NCBI GenBank assembly: GCA_037693485.1
Contig: CM075351.1
Span: 73,186,001 to 73,250,000, forward strand
Length of the DNA: 64,000 bases
Reading direction: 5' to 3'
Source: Kitagawia praeruptora
Lineage: Eukaryota; Streptophyta; Magnoliopsida; Apiales; Apiaceae
In this document: one piece after another, positions 35,191 to 46,186 of the stretch
How positions within the stretch are numbered: the first letter of the stretch is position 1
How the letters are laid out: every line of letters starts with the position of its first letter
Position numbers and translations under genes: made by a program
The notes under the pieces: model-generated
The model's database searches: none
Told to the model about the DNA's origin: nothing
Seen by the model: only the letters and a program-made list of their open reading frames with translations

Positions 35191-37350
35191 TCAAAAATTT
35201 GCACTTTTATTAAACTTAGGCAAAGGTTTATAATAATTGTAGTACAAACTATGGTATTCTTCACATGTATAAATAGAATGCCATTTACTGCCACAGTGGT
35301 AACAGGGATTCTGTGGTTTATAAAATACTGATTTACTCCTAATGTCAGACTTAGGAATTACAGTAGCCTTCTTTTTACTCCTCCTGCAATCAATAGCAAG
35401 ATGATTAGAGTTACCACAGTTAAAACAAACTTTCCTTGGTGCATTTGGAATATACTTATAATTATTCTCCTTGTTTATTCCAACTTTACCATTCCTGTTC
35501 CTTTTGACAGTTGGGACTCTCTTTCTATCTGTTACATCACAGATTTTGTCCCTCAATTGTTTCTTAGACAAAAGACCTACATTTCTGTTCTTGACAGTCC
35601 TAGTCTCTGAATGATGTGTGGAAGTGGATCCCTTTTCTGAAATAGATTTGGGATTTTCTGGATACACATAATTAATAGGTTTTAACTTAGTTTTAGTACT
35701 GTCTGTAACATATCTGTAGGTTTTTGGATTTGTTGAGTCATCAACAACAACTCTTCCAGGTTTTGTTATTTCATCAGTAACAACTTTACCTTTCTTTTTC
35801 TCATTCTCTGGCTTATAACCTAGACACTCTTTCCAGTTTTTATTTGTGATAATTTCATGAGTTTTTGTTCCAGAATGTGTCCAAGTTCTGAGTTTTTCAT
35901 TAGCATCCTTAAGTTGCATTACAAGTTCATTACATTTAAACTCCATTTCAAGTTTCATGTGTTTAGCATTATCACATTCTGCTTGTACTTCATGCATGAA
36001 CAGTAACTCAGATTCTAGATGATCATTTCTCTTTGCAATCTCTGCCATTTCAGATTTTATTCTAGTATTTTCAAGAGATTGACTCCTAAAACTAATATGC
36101 AAAGATTTTAAAAAAGATCTTAGCTCAGAGACACAATCAGTATCAAAATCAAACAAAATTTCAGATACCTTATTTTCAGCAGCAGAAGTCTCATCAGTAT
36201 TAGCCATCAAAGCATAATTCACTTTCTCTTCTTCAGAGTTAGATGAAGAGTCCATCCAGTCCTTACTTGAAGAGATGAGAGCTTTGGTCTTGGTCCTCTT
36301 GCACTCAGTTGCAAAGTGACCCATTCCATCACAGTTGTAGCATCTTACTTTTGACTTGTCAAATTTGCTGCTTTTGTCTTCTTTCTTCTTGTACCTGTCT
36401 TTGTTAGCATTGGAGAATTTCTTCTGAAATTTACCTTGCTTCCTAGCCTTTCTGAACTTCATCTTCTTGAAGCCCTTGACTATCATAACAACCATCTCCA
36501 TCATATCAGAATCAGTAGAGTCATCATCAGTATCAGTATCAGTATCAGACTTAGCGTCAGTATCTGATGATGAGTCATCAGGAATTGATTCCATAACTCT
36601 GCTCTTTCTGCTAGAGACCTCCTCAGCTTTTCATTTTGATTTTGATTCAACATTCAAAGCAACAGATTTTGCATTGACATTCTTCTTATTCTTTCTTTGT
36701 TGAACCTCAAGATCATAGGTTCTAAGCATCCCATAAACTTCATCAAGAGACAGCATCTTCAGATCATATTGATGCCTTATGATTGAAGCTTGAGTATCCC
36801 ATTCTTCAGACAATGCTCTTAGAAACTTGGTATTCGAATCCTCTGGATCATAATCTTTGCCGACTAGAGATAGATTATTCAGCAGTGTCAGAAATCTATC
36901 ATACATATCAGTCAGGCTTTCATCAGATTTAGCATCGAACTGCTCATACTCCTGAATCAACATAGCCCTTCTATTTCTTTTGATAGATTCAGTGCCTTGA
37001 CATTGAGTTTCCAAAGTATCCTAAATTTCCTTTGCAGTCCTGCATGCTATTACCCTGTTTGACATGACATTATCAAGACTGTTATGCAAAATATTTTTCA
37101 CCTTTGCATCTTTGAGCACTTGAGCCTTTTCTTCCGGTGTCCACTCACTTTTTGCCTTCACGACATAGTGTTCAGGAACTGTCTCAGTTCTTGCAACTAA
37201 TCTTGTTGGAAGAAATGGTCCATCATTGATCCTATCAAGATAGTCAGGATCAGTAGCTTCCAGATACATCAACATCTTTACCTTCCATGTTGGATATTCA
37301 GTTCTCTTCAGAATGAGAATCTTGATGCTTTCATACTTGCTTGTCGACAT
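35191..37350 (-). pseudogene. Copia gag with three zinc knuckles, inactivated
   Basis: It starts at ATG 37350 (MSTSKYESIKILILKRTEYP). A UBN2-type gag core runs across the first two blocks, with the stop TAG at 37021 replacing an expected Trp in AKEI-x-DTLETQC. TGA at 36631 is the second stop. Both lie in one frame with the 467-codon block 35191–36594. Zinc knuckles of the CCHC type: CYNCDGMGHFATEC, CFNCGNSNHLAIDC and CYHCGSKWHSIYTC. Three knuckles are more than the one or two usual in plant Copia. The middle is a long coiled-coil-like stretch (about 35860–36180). Confidence 0.9.
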
Positions 37351-37384
37351 CTTCAGATCGTTTCTGACTATTATTAATCAGTTT

Positions 37385-37396
37385 GCTCTGATACCA
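37385..37396 (-). promoter_or_regulatory. Copia primer binding site (initiator tRNA-Met type)
   Basis: The minus strand reads TGGTATCAGAGC, two bases inside the 5' LTR. Confidence 0.9.
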
Positions 37397-37398
37397 AT

Positions 37399-37877
37399 TG
37401 TTGCCCAGTGATTAACAATTGTAGAAGGGGGGTTGAATACAATTGTATATGATTTTCGACTTTAAACAATAATAACACAAGTATGAATCAATAACAGCTT
37501 TATTAATTCTGATATAAAACTGTTACAAAACTCTCTTAAGAAATTCTTATGTTCTTAAGAGCTGCTAGGTTACAAGATACTCGTGTATGCGATCACAATC
37601 ATTTAAAACCTAAACTGTGTTTATATAGTGTACACAGCTGCACTATCAATTACAAGATATATCAAATCAATTACATACGATTCTTAATACATATCTTGAA
37701 TGATAGCTGCGTTCCTACAATTCAGGAACCAACAAATCAATCTTCCCCAATTTCTGGACGGATGTAAATCCGCTTGTAATCCTGATCTACTCAAATACTG
37801 ACGGTGTATTACTGATGACGTCAGCATCAGATCAGTAATGCCCAGATCCTGATCACCACTTGAATCAATACTTAACA
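37399..37877 (-). repeat. 5' LTR of the 22-kb Copia element
   Basis: 479 bp, TG…CA ends, partner of 15795–16279, followed by target duplication TTTAA. Confidence 0.95.
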
Positions 37878-37882
37878 TTTAA

Positions 37883-40275
37883 TTATAAGTGTACTTCATT
37901 TTCTTAAGTTAAAAGGTTTTCTTAAACTTTTTTAAGCAAATAATGTTAAATAGTCTATGGTAAAATAACAACAATTTATCATCTATGATAATAAAAGCTA
38001 ATACAAAGATATTGATATGGAATATTTTAATTAAAGTAAGAAATTAATTGATATTTTTTAATTGATTTATTTTATTGATGATAATGGATAAGCTGCATTC
38101 ACAAAAATTGTACAACCAATTAAAATTTACTAATTTATAAAAAAAGGTTGTTACACACGCATTAGAATTTAGAAAGATCCTTAATTAAATACTAAAATTG
38201 TACATGGCTGTTTAATAGTAACTAGGTAACAAAGTCGTGCTACGCGCGGCACAAAAACATTTTTAAAAATCGTATACATAACATCATTGTTTATTGCATT
38301 TTATTATTTGAAAATTGAAATGATAAATTGAAACTTGTGTGAAATGTGTAATTAAATTTGAATGTTAAAGAATTATAGATAAAAGAATTGGCAAAAAGAA
38401 AACCTGTTTCAGTTAAACTCTTTAGTATTATTAATAATATTTTCAAAGATATTGACGACACCTATTTTGTTGCATAAAAAATGTTTTGAAATCAGATATT
38501 GATAAATATTTGCAAAATTTGAAATTGGATAAATAAAAGTAATATTATTAAATCTTTTTATTGTCGATGACATTATGAGAGACGTGATTGCTTAGTTTGT
38601 CAATAAATTTGGTTATATGATGAGAAAAAGCAGAATATAAATATGATGAAAGTTGTGATTGACTTAACTTGTCGATAAATTTGGTTATAAAACAAATAAA
38701 ATAAAATTCAAATGTATTTTGCAATTCATGCTGCATATATTTTGGAGTGATCCTATATCTCTTCTTTTGATTAACTTTTGTGGAACATTTATTAGAACTT
38801 TTTTGTATGTAATGTTAAATTTAAAATCCTGGACACATGTTCAAAGTGTTACCTACATATTCTAATACTCTTATACTAAATCTTATAATAAATATTTACA
38901 TGTAATTATTTTATATTTCCAATTTAATAATGAATAAAAATGAATTTAAAAATTATTGGGATCTGAATGAACACTAAATCATTTAAAGTTAACCATATAA
39001 ACAAAATGATATATCAACTAAATCAACTCCTTAAAGCACTCTTACTTTTTTTTTCATACCAAATTACGATATCAACATAATTTTTATATATTTTTTATAA
39101 ATATTAAATAACTAATTAACGTTCTTAAATGCCGACGCCCGTCTCTTATTAATTGATTAGTTATAGTATAAGAATGTATTTAATTAAAATATTAATTTTT
39201 CCAACACAATATAATGGAACAACGAATGTATAACATTTTTATTGATTTAAATAATAAAAAAAGTGGTTGGGCTGGTTTAATTTAATCGAGTTAGTCACAC
39301 CCCATGTGTAATTTGTACATGTGTAAAAGTAAATTCTACAATACTACCTGTATTTAAATTATGGATGTTAATTGAAAAATTTATGTACTTCCATATCTTA
39401 TCATGATTCTCACGGTCACTGATTACAAAAAGTTAAAATTGTTTATCTATTGTTGATGAGAAAATTACAGTTACCTTGAATAAGGATTAGAAATTGACGA
39501 TATAAATCATTTTATTTTATCGGTTTACCTTGAAATAATTGTACTTTTACATAGATAATTAATATTTATATTGATTTAATAATTATAATATTCTAATAAA
39601 GATTACTAAAATTTTATATTAAATATAAACTGAAGTGTTTATTATATTGAGTGATCCATGGTTCGAATAAAGGTAAATTTCATCAACCACATAATTTTTT
39701 TAATGTTATCAATATATGTTATATTCAATATGTAATTAATAAAAATAAAAACTTAATTTTAATTAGAGATATTTAAAATTAAAGTAAATAAAATAATTAA
39801 AAAATACCCTTTCTTTACATGGAATGAAAGCAATTTTTAATTATAAGAACAATTTAAAAAAATTATGAATTATTTGATTTAAAATTTCATTCTTTTATTT
39901 ATTATTCTCTATCATATTTCAATACATAATTTAACATTTGCTTCTTTTTTCCTCACTTTTAAAATTTAAGAGATAATTAAGATGTATCACATATTGCTCA
40001 AGAGTTTATCGAAATCTTGAATTCGATTCTCGATCATTCAAAATTTATTGAAAATTAAATATTTTCCCAGAAAAGTGTTCCTTTACCAAAGGTTGATTAA
40101 ATTTTTTGTTTTATTTATTCTGTTTTCGGTGATTAATATTCTTCGTTGACTTGAGACTTGTACAGAGGAAAAAGGAAACGAAAGGTTGACGATTGAACAC
40201 GTCCCAAGTTTGTAAATTTTAAAAAGAGACAGAAATGAAGTAGAAATTCAGAATACACCGATTAGATTGAGCAGA
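37883..40275. other. AT-rich intergenic DNA upstream of NLP-B
   Basis: No gene was seen. A minus-strand Helitron-like end is at 38221. A ~75-bp tandem repeat with core TCGATAAATTTGGTTATA / TCAATAAATTTGGTTATA lies at about 38580–38705. The last ~130 bp are shared with NLP-C and the remnant at 14905, so they probably contain the NLP promoter or leader. Confidence 0.5.
38221..38250 (-). mobile_element. Helitron-like 3' terminus (minus strand)
   Basis: On the minus strand GCCGCGCGTAGCACGAC (an imperfect GC hairpin) is followed by TTTGTTAC and CTAGT, then T. This matches the hairpin plus CTRR-type end of Helitrons. The 5' end was not identified. Confidence 0.55.
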
Positions 40276-42813
40276 ATGGAGGAAGGCGCTACTGTTGGAA
40301 ATTTAGGCAATGCATATGGAGATCCGGAGGTTTTAAATTCCCAGGGTTTAGGGCACTCACTGGTTCTGTTCTGGACGGAAACCGCGAGGAAGTTTGATAG
40401 AAAAGTAAGAGATTATTACACTGAGTATACGATTGATCATATAATTGGTTGTGCTGAAGATCAGAGAAGGCAACTTTTACTTTACAGGTCTAAGTTTGTG
40501 GATTCTCCTATCAGATCATATCGCTCTGACACCCCCAAAGGAGTAATTGAGCGCGTATTTAGGTACGGGAGACCTGAAATGAGTCCTAACATCTTACATT
40601 ACTCACAAGATGAATATCCACACAAAGCCTTTGCTTTAAGCTGTGGTATTCGTTCTTCTTTCTGCTTCCCTTTCCTTGCATCTGGCATGAGTAACTATGG
40701 GGTCATGGAAGTAGTTTCAACTTGCAACCAAGATGTCGTAACACTCAAGAAATTCTGTCAATCTTTCCAGGTCTGTCATTCAATCCATTTCTCTCCTCCT
40801 CCTCCTCTGCTTTTCTTTTTGTTTGTTCAAAAGTGAATGTTGTTTCTTTGCAGGGTTTTCACTGGTCTTTAAGCTTCCCAAACATAGCAAATGTAAGCCT
40901 TATACATGATATTCTTCTTCTTACTAGACAAGTTGTTGGATTTTATTTATTTATATTTTGCTACTAGGTCCAAGACTATGCAATCAAGGAAATTGATCAC
41001 TTTTTGGAGGTGGTGTCTCAAACATTCCAGTTACCTCTTACTCAATGCTGGCGCTATCCGGAAGCATTCCCCTACTTGGTACATCAATTCAGTCACACAG
41101 ATTTTGAAAATTTAGCACCGTGGTGTCACTTCAAAGATGCTTGTTTTCACACACGCTTAGACTGGGATAATGCCCCTCTTGGCAGCTCATGTGAAAACTC
41201 TGCGGCCGCCTTCTGCAGGAATATAACAAATTTAAGCATTACTCAATACCCCTTAGCACATTATGCACGAAACTGTGGGTCAGTTTCTTGTTTTACAATA
41301 TTCTTGGGCAGCTATGGCCTACCATGTAAACAATGGGCACTCGAGTTCTTTCTGCCTGCTCAAGAAATGGATAATTACTACCATCAAACCTTGGTGAATT
41401 CTATATGGGCTAAAACGAAGGAATGTCTTCCAAACTGGATGCTTGCTTCAGGAGAACAACTGGGGCAAGTGTTATCGGTCAAAGTTATCAACTCTTCTGC
41501 CCATAATGAACCTGAGTTTTTCAAATTAGGTCAACATGATAGCTCTCTTCCTCACCTTGAATGCTCAGAGTATACTCCCACGTTGAATTTGTTGAAAAAT
41601 GGTACTGAACACAGGAGAAACTCAAACTCTTATGAAGAAGCTGCCACAGGGAAAACGTCAAAAGGTACAGAGATTACTTGTTAGTCTTTGTGCCATTTTT
41701 TTTTTCTCTACATTTTTCAACCTTCTTTTATTCTCTGTATACGATAATAGTATATGTCAAACTAATAATTATGTACTTCACAGTGGATATGTTAGAAGAA
41801 GAATCACATATCAAGCATATTGAACCTCACTCTCTTGTTTGCCAACCTAAGAGACCTGTAGACATCTTAGAATATGAAGGGAATACCGTGGAGATAGATC
41901 ATTCTTCCTTGGGAATGACTTTAGAAGAGCCTTCGAAGCTCAAAAATCATACTGTGACTACTGAAAGAGGTAACATACCCATCTGTTCTATACAGTATAA
42001 ACTACAAACATGAAGTATTGTATTAAACAAATAGACGCACATGAAATCTGTCCCTTGTTTGAACTCAACCTGATTGGGAGCTGAATTTATGTATTACTGG
42101 TGACTTAGCAGTAGAAAACGTGGTAGAAGTTTCATCTGATGAAGGCATTGAATATGCTGCGACTCCTGAATCAAAACGATTGAAGAAATCTATAATACCT
42201 TGTACTGTAGAGAACATTAGTAAGCAGTTTGGAAGACCACTAAAAGATGCAGCAGAGAGCTTCGGTGGTATGTTTTATTCTACCGTGTTCTTGCGCTTTT
42301 GTCTTCCAGGTTACGTCATTCGTGAAACATTTACTGACTGCTGAAATCTTATTTAAAATTTTCATTGTTTTAGTTAGTGTATCAACATTCAAGCGCAGAT
42401 GTAGAGATGTTGGTATTTCATGGTGGCAACCTCGCAAGAGTAAAATAGTTGATGGTGAACCAGGGGAAAGAAACTTATTTTCAGGCATGTCTAATATGCC
42501 GAATAGACCTGTTGTTGTTTGTCATGAAAACCAAGACTTGAATACTATGACTGTAAAGGTCGCATATAACACTGAGAACATAAGGTTTCCACTGCCTAGT
42601 TCATCAGGTTTTCCAGATTTGGAGAATAACGTGATTGAAAGGCTGCCCTTGGATAGGAAAAGTTTCAGTCTCAAATATCAAGATGACGAGGGTGATTGGG
42701 TTTTAATTGCTTGCGACAAGGACGTGCAGGAATGTATGAAATTGTCAAGATCATTGAAGAGAACAACAATCAAAATGTTGCTTGGCTCGCCTATTAACAA
42801 TCAAGCACCTTGA
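40276..42813 (+). CDS. NIN-like protein (NLP, RWP-RK/PB1 family), copy B, six exons
   Basis: Exons 40276–40770, 40854–40892, 40968–41664, 41784–41969, 42112–42267 and 42374–42813 join in phase through GT–AG introns to 670 codons. The N-terminal GAF-like NLP region includes GVIERVFRYGRPEMSPNI and YSQDEYPHKAFALS. The second conserved block has LPLTQCWRY, ITQYPLAHYARNCGS and ALEFFLPAQEMDN. The DNA-binding RWP-RK region (about residues 494–545) reads VENISKQFGRPLKDAAESFG then VSVSTFKRRCRDVGI, but the signature RWPxRK is WWQPRK. The C-terminal PB1 domain (about 583–665) includes SLKYQDDEGDWVLIACDKD. NLPs are nuclear nitrate-responsive transcription factors; usual lengths are 800–1,000 residues, so this is a short, divergent member. 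The start was chosen as the first in-frame ATG after the shared upstream region. It appears intact. Confidence 0.87.
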
Positions 42814-43856
42814 AAAGAGATGGCGCCTCTCCATACTTTGTATTTCTTTTGTGGTTGAACATCTTAGAAGTTCTGATCAATGATGATCAATTGATTGTTG
42901 GAATATATTGTTGTATCGTACTTGGTTATGTAAGTAATACGTGATAATGATCTTGATTAAATATACACTTTCTATTTGTTGATCCAAAATAATTATGTCC
43001 GGGGGAAGTTTTCTTTGGTTTATTTTTGCAATTTCTACAATAACAAGTGCTTCATCTCTTCTTCATTTCATGCATCTGCGTCTTGGTCACTCTGGAATCA
43101 GTAACACAAAAAGCAGTGATGTAAGAAAAAAGGACTGAGCTAGTTGTCATATTATAAGATGTACTCTATATAATAAGATAACAACTACAGAAGTCGCTGT
43201 TGCTCCCTCAATCTATGAATTACTGAACTCTTGGACTCTTGAACTGTGTGGTTTAACGAAATGAACTCTTTATCAATTACGCGTGACTTGTATTATCTGT
43301 GGCATGTGTGTACTCAATATGTGATACGGCAACGATCAAATGCTTTCTTAGATTTCCTCATTTCAAAATTATTTTCCTGGTAACTTCTGCAATTAAGGCC
43401 AACTAAAATATTTATATTTATCTTCAAAATTATGTTTACATTTGTTTTTGAATAAATACTTTTTCTATAAAGAATTTTTGAATTTCAAAAATTGTTCTTA
43501 GTCAGAGGAGCATTATATATCTTTACCTTGTTAGATTTAATCTTCGCTGTCCTAGTTGCAATTTTCTTAGCAGAACCCGTTCTGTACATATGAAAACACT
43601 GAATTCAAAGCCAAACAATAAAGATTAATGTCAAATTAACGTTGATTAAATGACATTAAAACAGATAAAAGAAAATATGAAAACATTGGCTAGCTAAAGC
43701 CTACTAATTAGATTGGTTATTTAAAGACGAATTCTGTAACTATCCACATATATTGCTTTTTGGAATCGAGCATGACCAGTTGGATACTTTTTTTTTTTTA
43801 AAGAACCACTTGGATACTTCATAGACATATATCTCCCCTGGGCCCTGGGCCTGGCC
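42814..43856 (+). other. Spacer between NLP-B and 4TM-B (duplicated in copy A)
   Basis: No gene. The spacer from 42993 is homologous to 30–3960 minus its MITEs, and its beginning recurs at 58292. It serves as the empty-site reference for insertions in copy A. Confidence 0.7.
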
Positions 43857-43863
43857 TATAAAA
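43857..43863 (+). promoter_or_regulatory. TATA box of the 4TM-B gene
   Basis: TATAAAA about 80 bp before the start codon, conserved as TATAAATT at the same place in copy A (about 3966). Confidence 0.6.
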
Positions 43864-43927
43864 TGTACGAGGGCATCCCAGCACAATTTATCTGACTCTT
43901 AACACAATCTCTCTTTCTTTCATTTCC

Positions 43928-43939
43928 ATGCTTTTCTAA
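43928..43939 (+). promoter_or_regulatory. Minimal upstream ORF overlapping the 4TM-B start
   Basis: ATG CTT TTC TAA, whose stop overlaps the main start codon as TAATG. In copy A the upstream ATG is ATA, so the uORF is absent there. It could lower translation or allow reinitiation. Confidence 0.5.
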
Positions 43940-44520
43940 TGTCTTCTTCTTCTCTCCAATCCATATTGAGCTATTACACACCAATTAAAGATACATTTAT
44001 CGACAAAACACGCTTGCAAGAACGAGAAAGTAATGCTAAAGCTTATTTTCTTTTAATCACTTCAGCTGCAACTGTCATCCTAGCTGCCTTGCAGCTCCGG
44101 TACCAACCAAGCACTGGCTCTTCATATAAAGATCATCCCAAAACCATGGCGATAGCTATGGCAAGTTATCTTGTTTTCTGCATGGGATGCATAGTCGAAC
44201 AAAATTACTTGCGCACCACTCGTCATCTTTCAACTTTTGCAACGCTACTCCACCATTTTGTTAGATTGATGAGCTACATTTCACTCGCATCTTTATCTTC
44301 TGTCTTTTTCTCGACATCCACAAGCTCGAATACGTCATCGATCGTTATTTATCTGATTTTCTCCGTGCTGTTTTCAGCTGAGTGGGTGTTTCAGTGGATC
44401 CGATACAAAGGTTCACAGCAAAACAGAGATTCACTTCCAGTGCACCTTCGACTCCGGTGCACCTTGGACAGATTACTTGTAGTACCAGAGTTGGAATCAA
44501 AGTCATGTAATAAATATTAA
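43939..44520 (+). CDS. Small four-helix membrane protein, family not recognised (copy B)
   Basis: An intronless ORF of 193 codons with a proper ATG, TATA box and short leader. A polar N-terminus (LQERESNAKAYF) precedes four hydrophobic stretches: about residues 36–53 (ITSAATVILAAL), 70–86 (MAIAMASYLVFCMGCIV), 104–126 (HFVRLMSYISLASLSSVFF) and 130–150 (SSIVIYLIFSVLFSAEWVF). The C-terminal ~40 residues are polar and basic. No signal peptide or known motif was recognised. It was duplicated together with the NLP gene, and copy A is broken. The function is not known; it is probably in an internal or plasma membrane. Confidence 0.75.
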   Translation: MSSSSLQSILSYYTPIKDTFIDKTRLQERESNAKAYFLLITSAATVILAALQLRYQPSTGSSYKDHPKTMAIAMASYLVFCMGCIVEQNYLRTTRHLSTFATLLHHFVRLMSYISLASLSSVFFSTSTSSNTSSIVIYLIFSVLFSAEWVFQWIRYKGSQQNRDSLPVHLRLRCTLDRLLVVPELESKSCNKY

Positions 44521-45448
44521 ATTTGGTCGCGAGGAAATGGTTGATTAGATATTGAAATGCTGTTACCATTGCTTTTACAGTTTAATCTCATTGGCTTTAA
44601 ATTGTCAATCCCTTTAAATCCCCTGTTTTCGAACAAGTTTTATAAAATTTAAAAACAAAAAAAATAAATTTGTGTACATCAAATTAGAAAAATAATTAAA
44701 CATGTTATATGTTAAACTAGAAATGTAAACCTAAAAGTGGACGTAAAAGAGTATTAAATGTTAATTATAATATTTTTTTTAAAAAAAAAGATAGTAAAAT
44801 CCACGTCATTTTGTAGAAATTTATGTATCCATCTCTATACATCTAACATTATTCTTATGTCAATCCCTTTAAAATGTTTCACAATAATTAGCGTGGTAAT
44901 ATATTTATGTTGTTATATTAAAGCCAAAAAATTGAAATTTTGTCGGTTTGATTATCCTAATTATTAAAATAAATAATAACATAATTTAATTAATGGTAAT
45001 TAGGCGATTGTGTTTTTCACATTTAGTTTTAATTGAAGATATTAAATTTTATAAACAATTAAAAATATCAATCGTACCATAACTTCCAATCATTAATATC
45101 TTTTTCTAATTAAAACACGTTACCTTTTTGATTTAAAACAAATCTTACGATCATTAATGTATACCCAAAAATATCACACCATATTTTCAAATTACTAACA
45201 AAATATATTAAAAATTCGTGTACGTTATTTATAATAAGGAAACATTAATATAATCCGTAAACATGAGTATATTAAATTATATTAAATTAAAATTAAAAAA
45301 TTATTAAAGATAATGATTATATAAAAATATAATTGTAATATTAAATAAAATTTGTAACATAATAAAAGAAACCCGTGCATCGCACGGGCATTGAAAGTTT
45401 GTCGATTCAATTTTTTTATTTTTATTTTACAAATTTCGCTAAATAATA
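44521..45448. other. AT-rich intergenic DNA between 4TM-B and NLP-C
   Basis: No gene. A GC-rich hairpin CCCGTGCATCGCACGGG at 45372–45388 resembles the hairpin of Helitron ends, but no CTRR terminus follows at the usual spacing. Confidence 0.5.
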
Positions 45449-45664
45449 CTTCCTCTGTTTTTGAATATCTCTTTCACTAGTATTTTCTTTCGTTAGTATT
45501 TGGAACAAATTTTAAGGTGTTTTGATCTCATAGTTAAAAATGTTATTTTTTAAAAAAAAAAAATTGAATAAAAAATAATGAATCAATATTTTTATTAAGG
45601 AAAAAAAAATTTAAAAATAACATTTTTAACTATGAAAGAAGCAAATATATTGAAACCGAGGGAG
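45449..45664. mobile_element. Stowaway-like MITE upstream of NLP-C
   Basis: It starts CTTCCTCTGTTTTTGAATA and ends AAACCGAGGGAG, with TA on both sides. The NLP-B upstream sequence is uninterrupted at the same place (TTGTACAGAGG). The arms extend as a long imperfect inverted repeat: AAATGTTATTTTTTAAA versus AAAATAACATTTTTAAC. Confidence 0.75.
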
Positions 45665-46186
45665 TACGGAGGAAAAGGAAACCAAAGGTTGAATTGAACC
45701 AAGTCCGAAGATCGTAAATAAATAAACATGAATAAAGGGACAAAAATGAAGGAAGGAAGAAATATTGAGTACTAGAATGGATGAAGTTGGAAATTCAAGG
45801 AATGGTTATGAAGATCCGGAGGTTAGAAATCATGTGGGTTTAGGGCACTTACTGGTTCAGTTCTGGACAATAATCGAGTGCAGGATTGTTGAAGGAAGCC
45901 GTTACTATGATCTCACGATTGATCCCGACGAATTTCATATCATTGGTTGTGATGAAGACGAGAGAACAAAATTTGTACTTTACAGGTCTCACTTAGCCGA
46001 TTCTCCTGTCAGATCATCATATCTCAGTGACACCTCCGAGGGAGTAATTGCCCGAGCATTCAGGTGCGGGGACCCTGAAATGAGTCCTAACATCTCTTTT
46101 TACTCTGAAGATGAACATTCAGACCGAGATTTTGCTCTCAGCTGTGGTATTCTTTCTTCTTTATGTTTCCCTCTCTACGTTGGAAC

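Larger units (their letters stand above)
15795..37877 (-). mobile_element. 22-kb Copia LTR retrotransposon (minus strand) hosting nested elements
   Basis: Terminal repeats TGTTGCCCAGTG…AACA lie at 15795–16279 and 37399–37877, with 5-bp target duplications TTTAA (15790–15794, 37878–37882). A primer binding site complementary to initiator tRNA-Met lies inside the right LTR and a polypurine tract inside the left LTR, so transcription runs right to left. Order in that direction: gag, protease, integrase, RT, RNase H (Copia order), an antisense small ORF, then a third ORF of about 1,726 codons split by a Gypsy element. Without the nested insert it is about 13 kb, long for Copia; an extra 3' ORF is typical of SIRE-like lineages. 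All ORFs contain stops. Confidence 0.95.

Noticed and set aside
40267..40275. Earlier TTG start of the NLP-B frame
   Set aside because: A non-ATG start is unlikely in a plant nuclear gene; the first ATG is at 40276.
42247..42380. Open frame MQQRASVV… before NLP-B exon 6
   Set aside because: It is read-through of the last intron; the splice model 42267/42374 keeps the RWP-RK frame and matches copy C.
45372..45388. GC-rich hairpin as a Helitron end
   Set aside because: No CTRR-type terminus follows at the usual distance on either strand.
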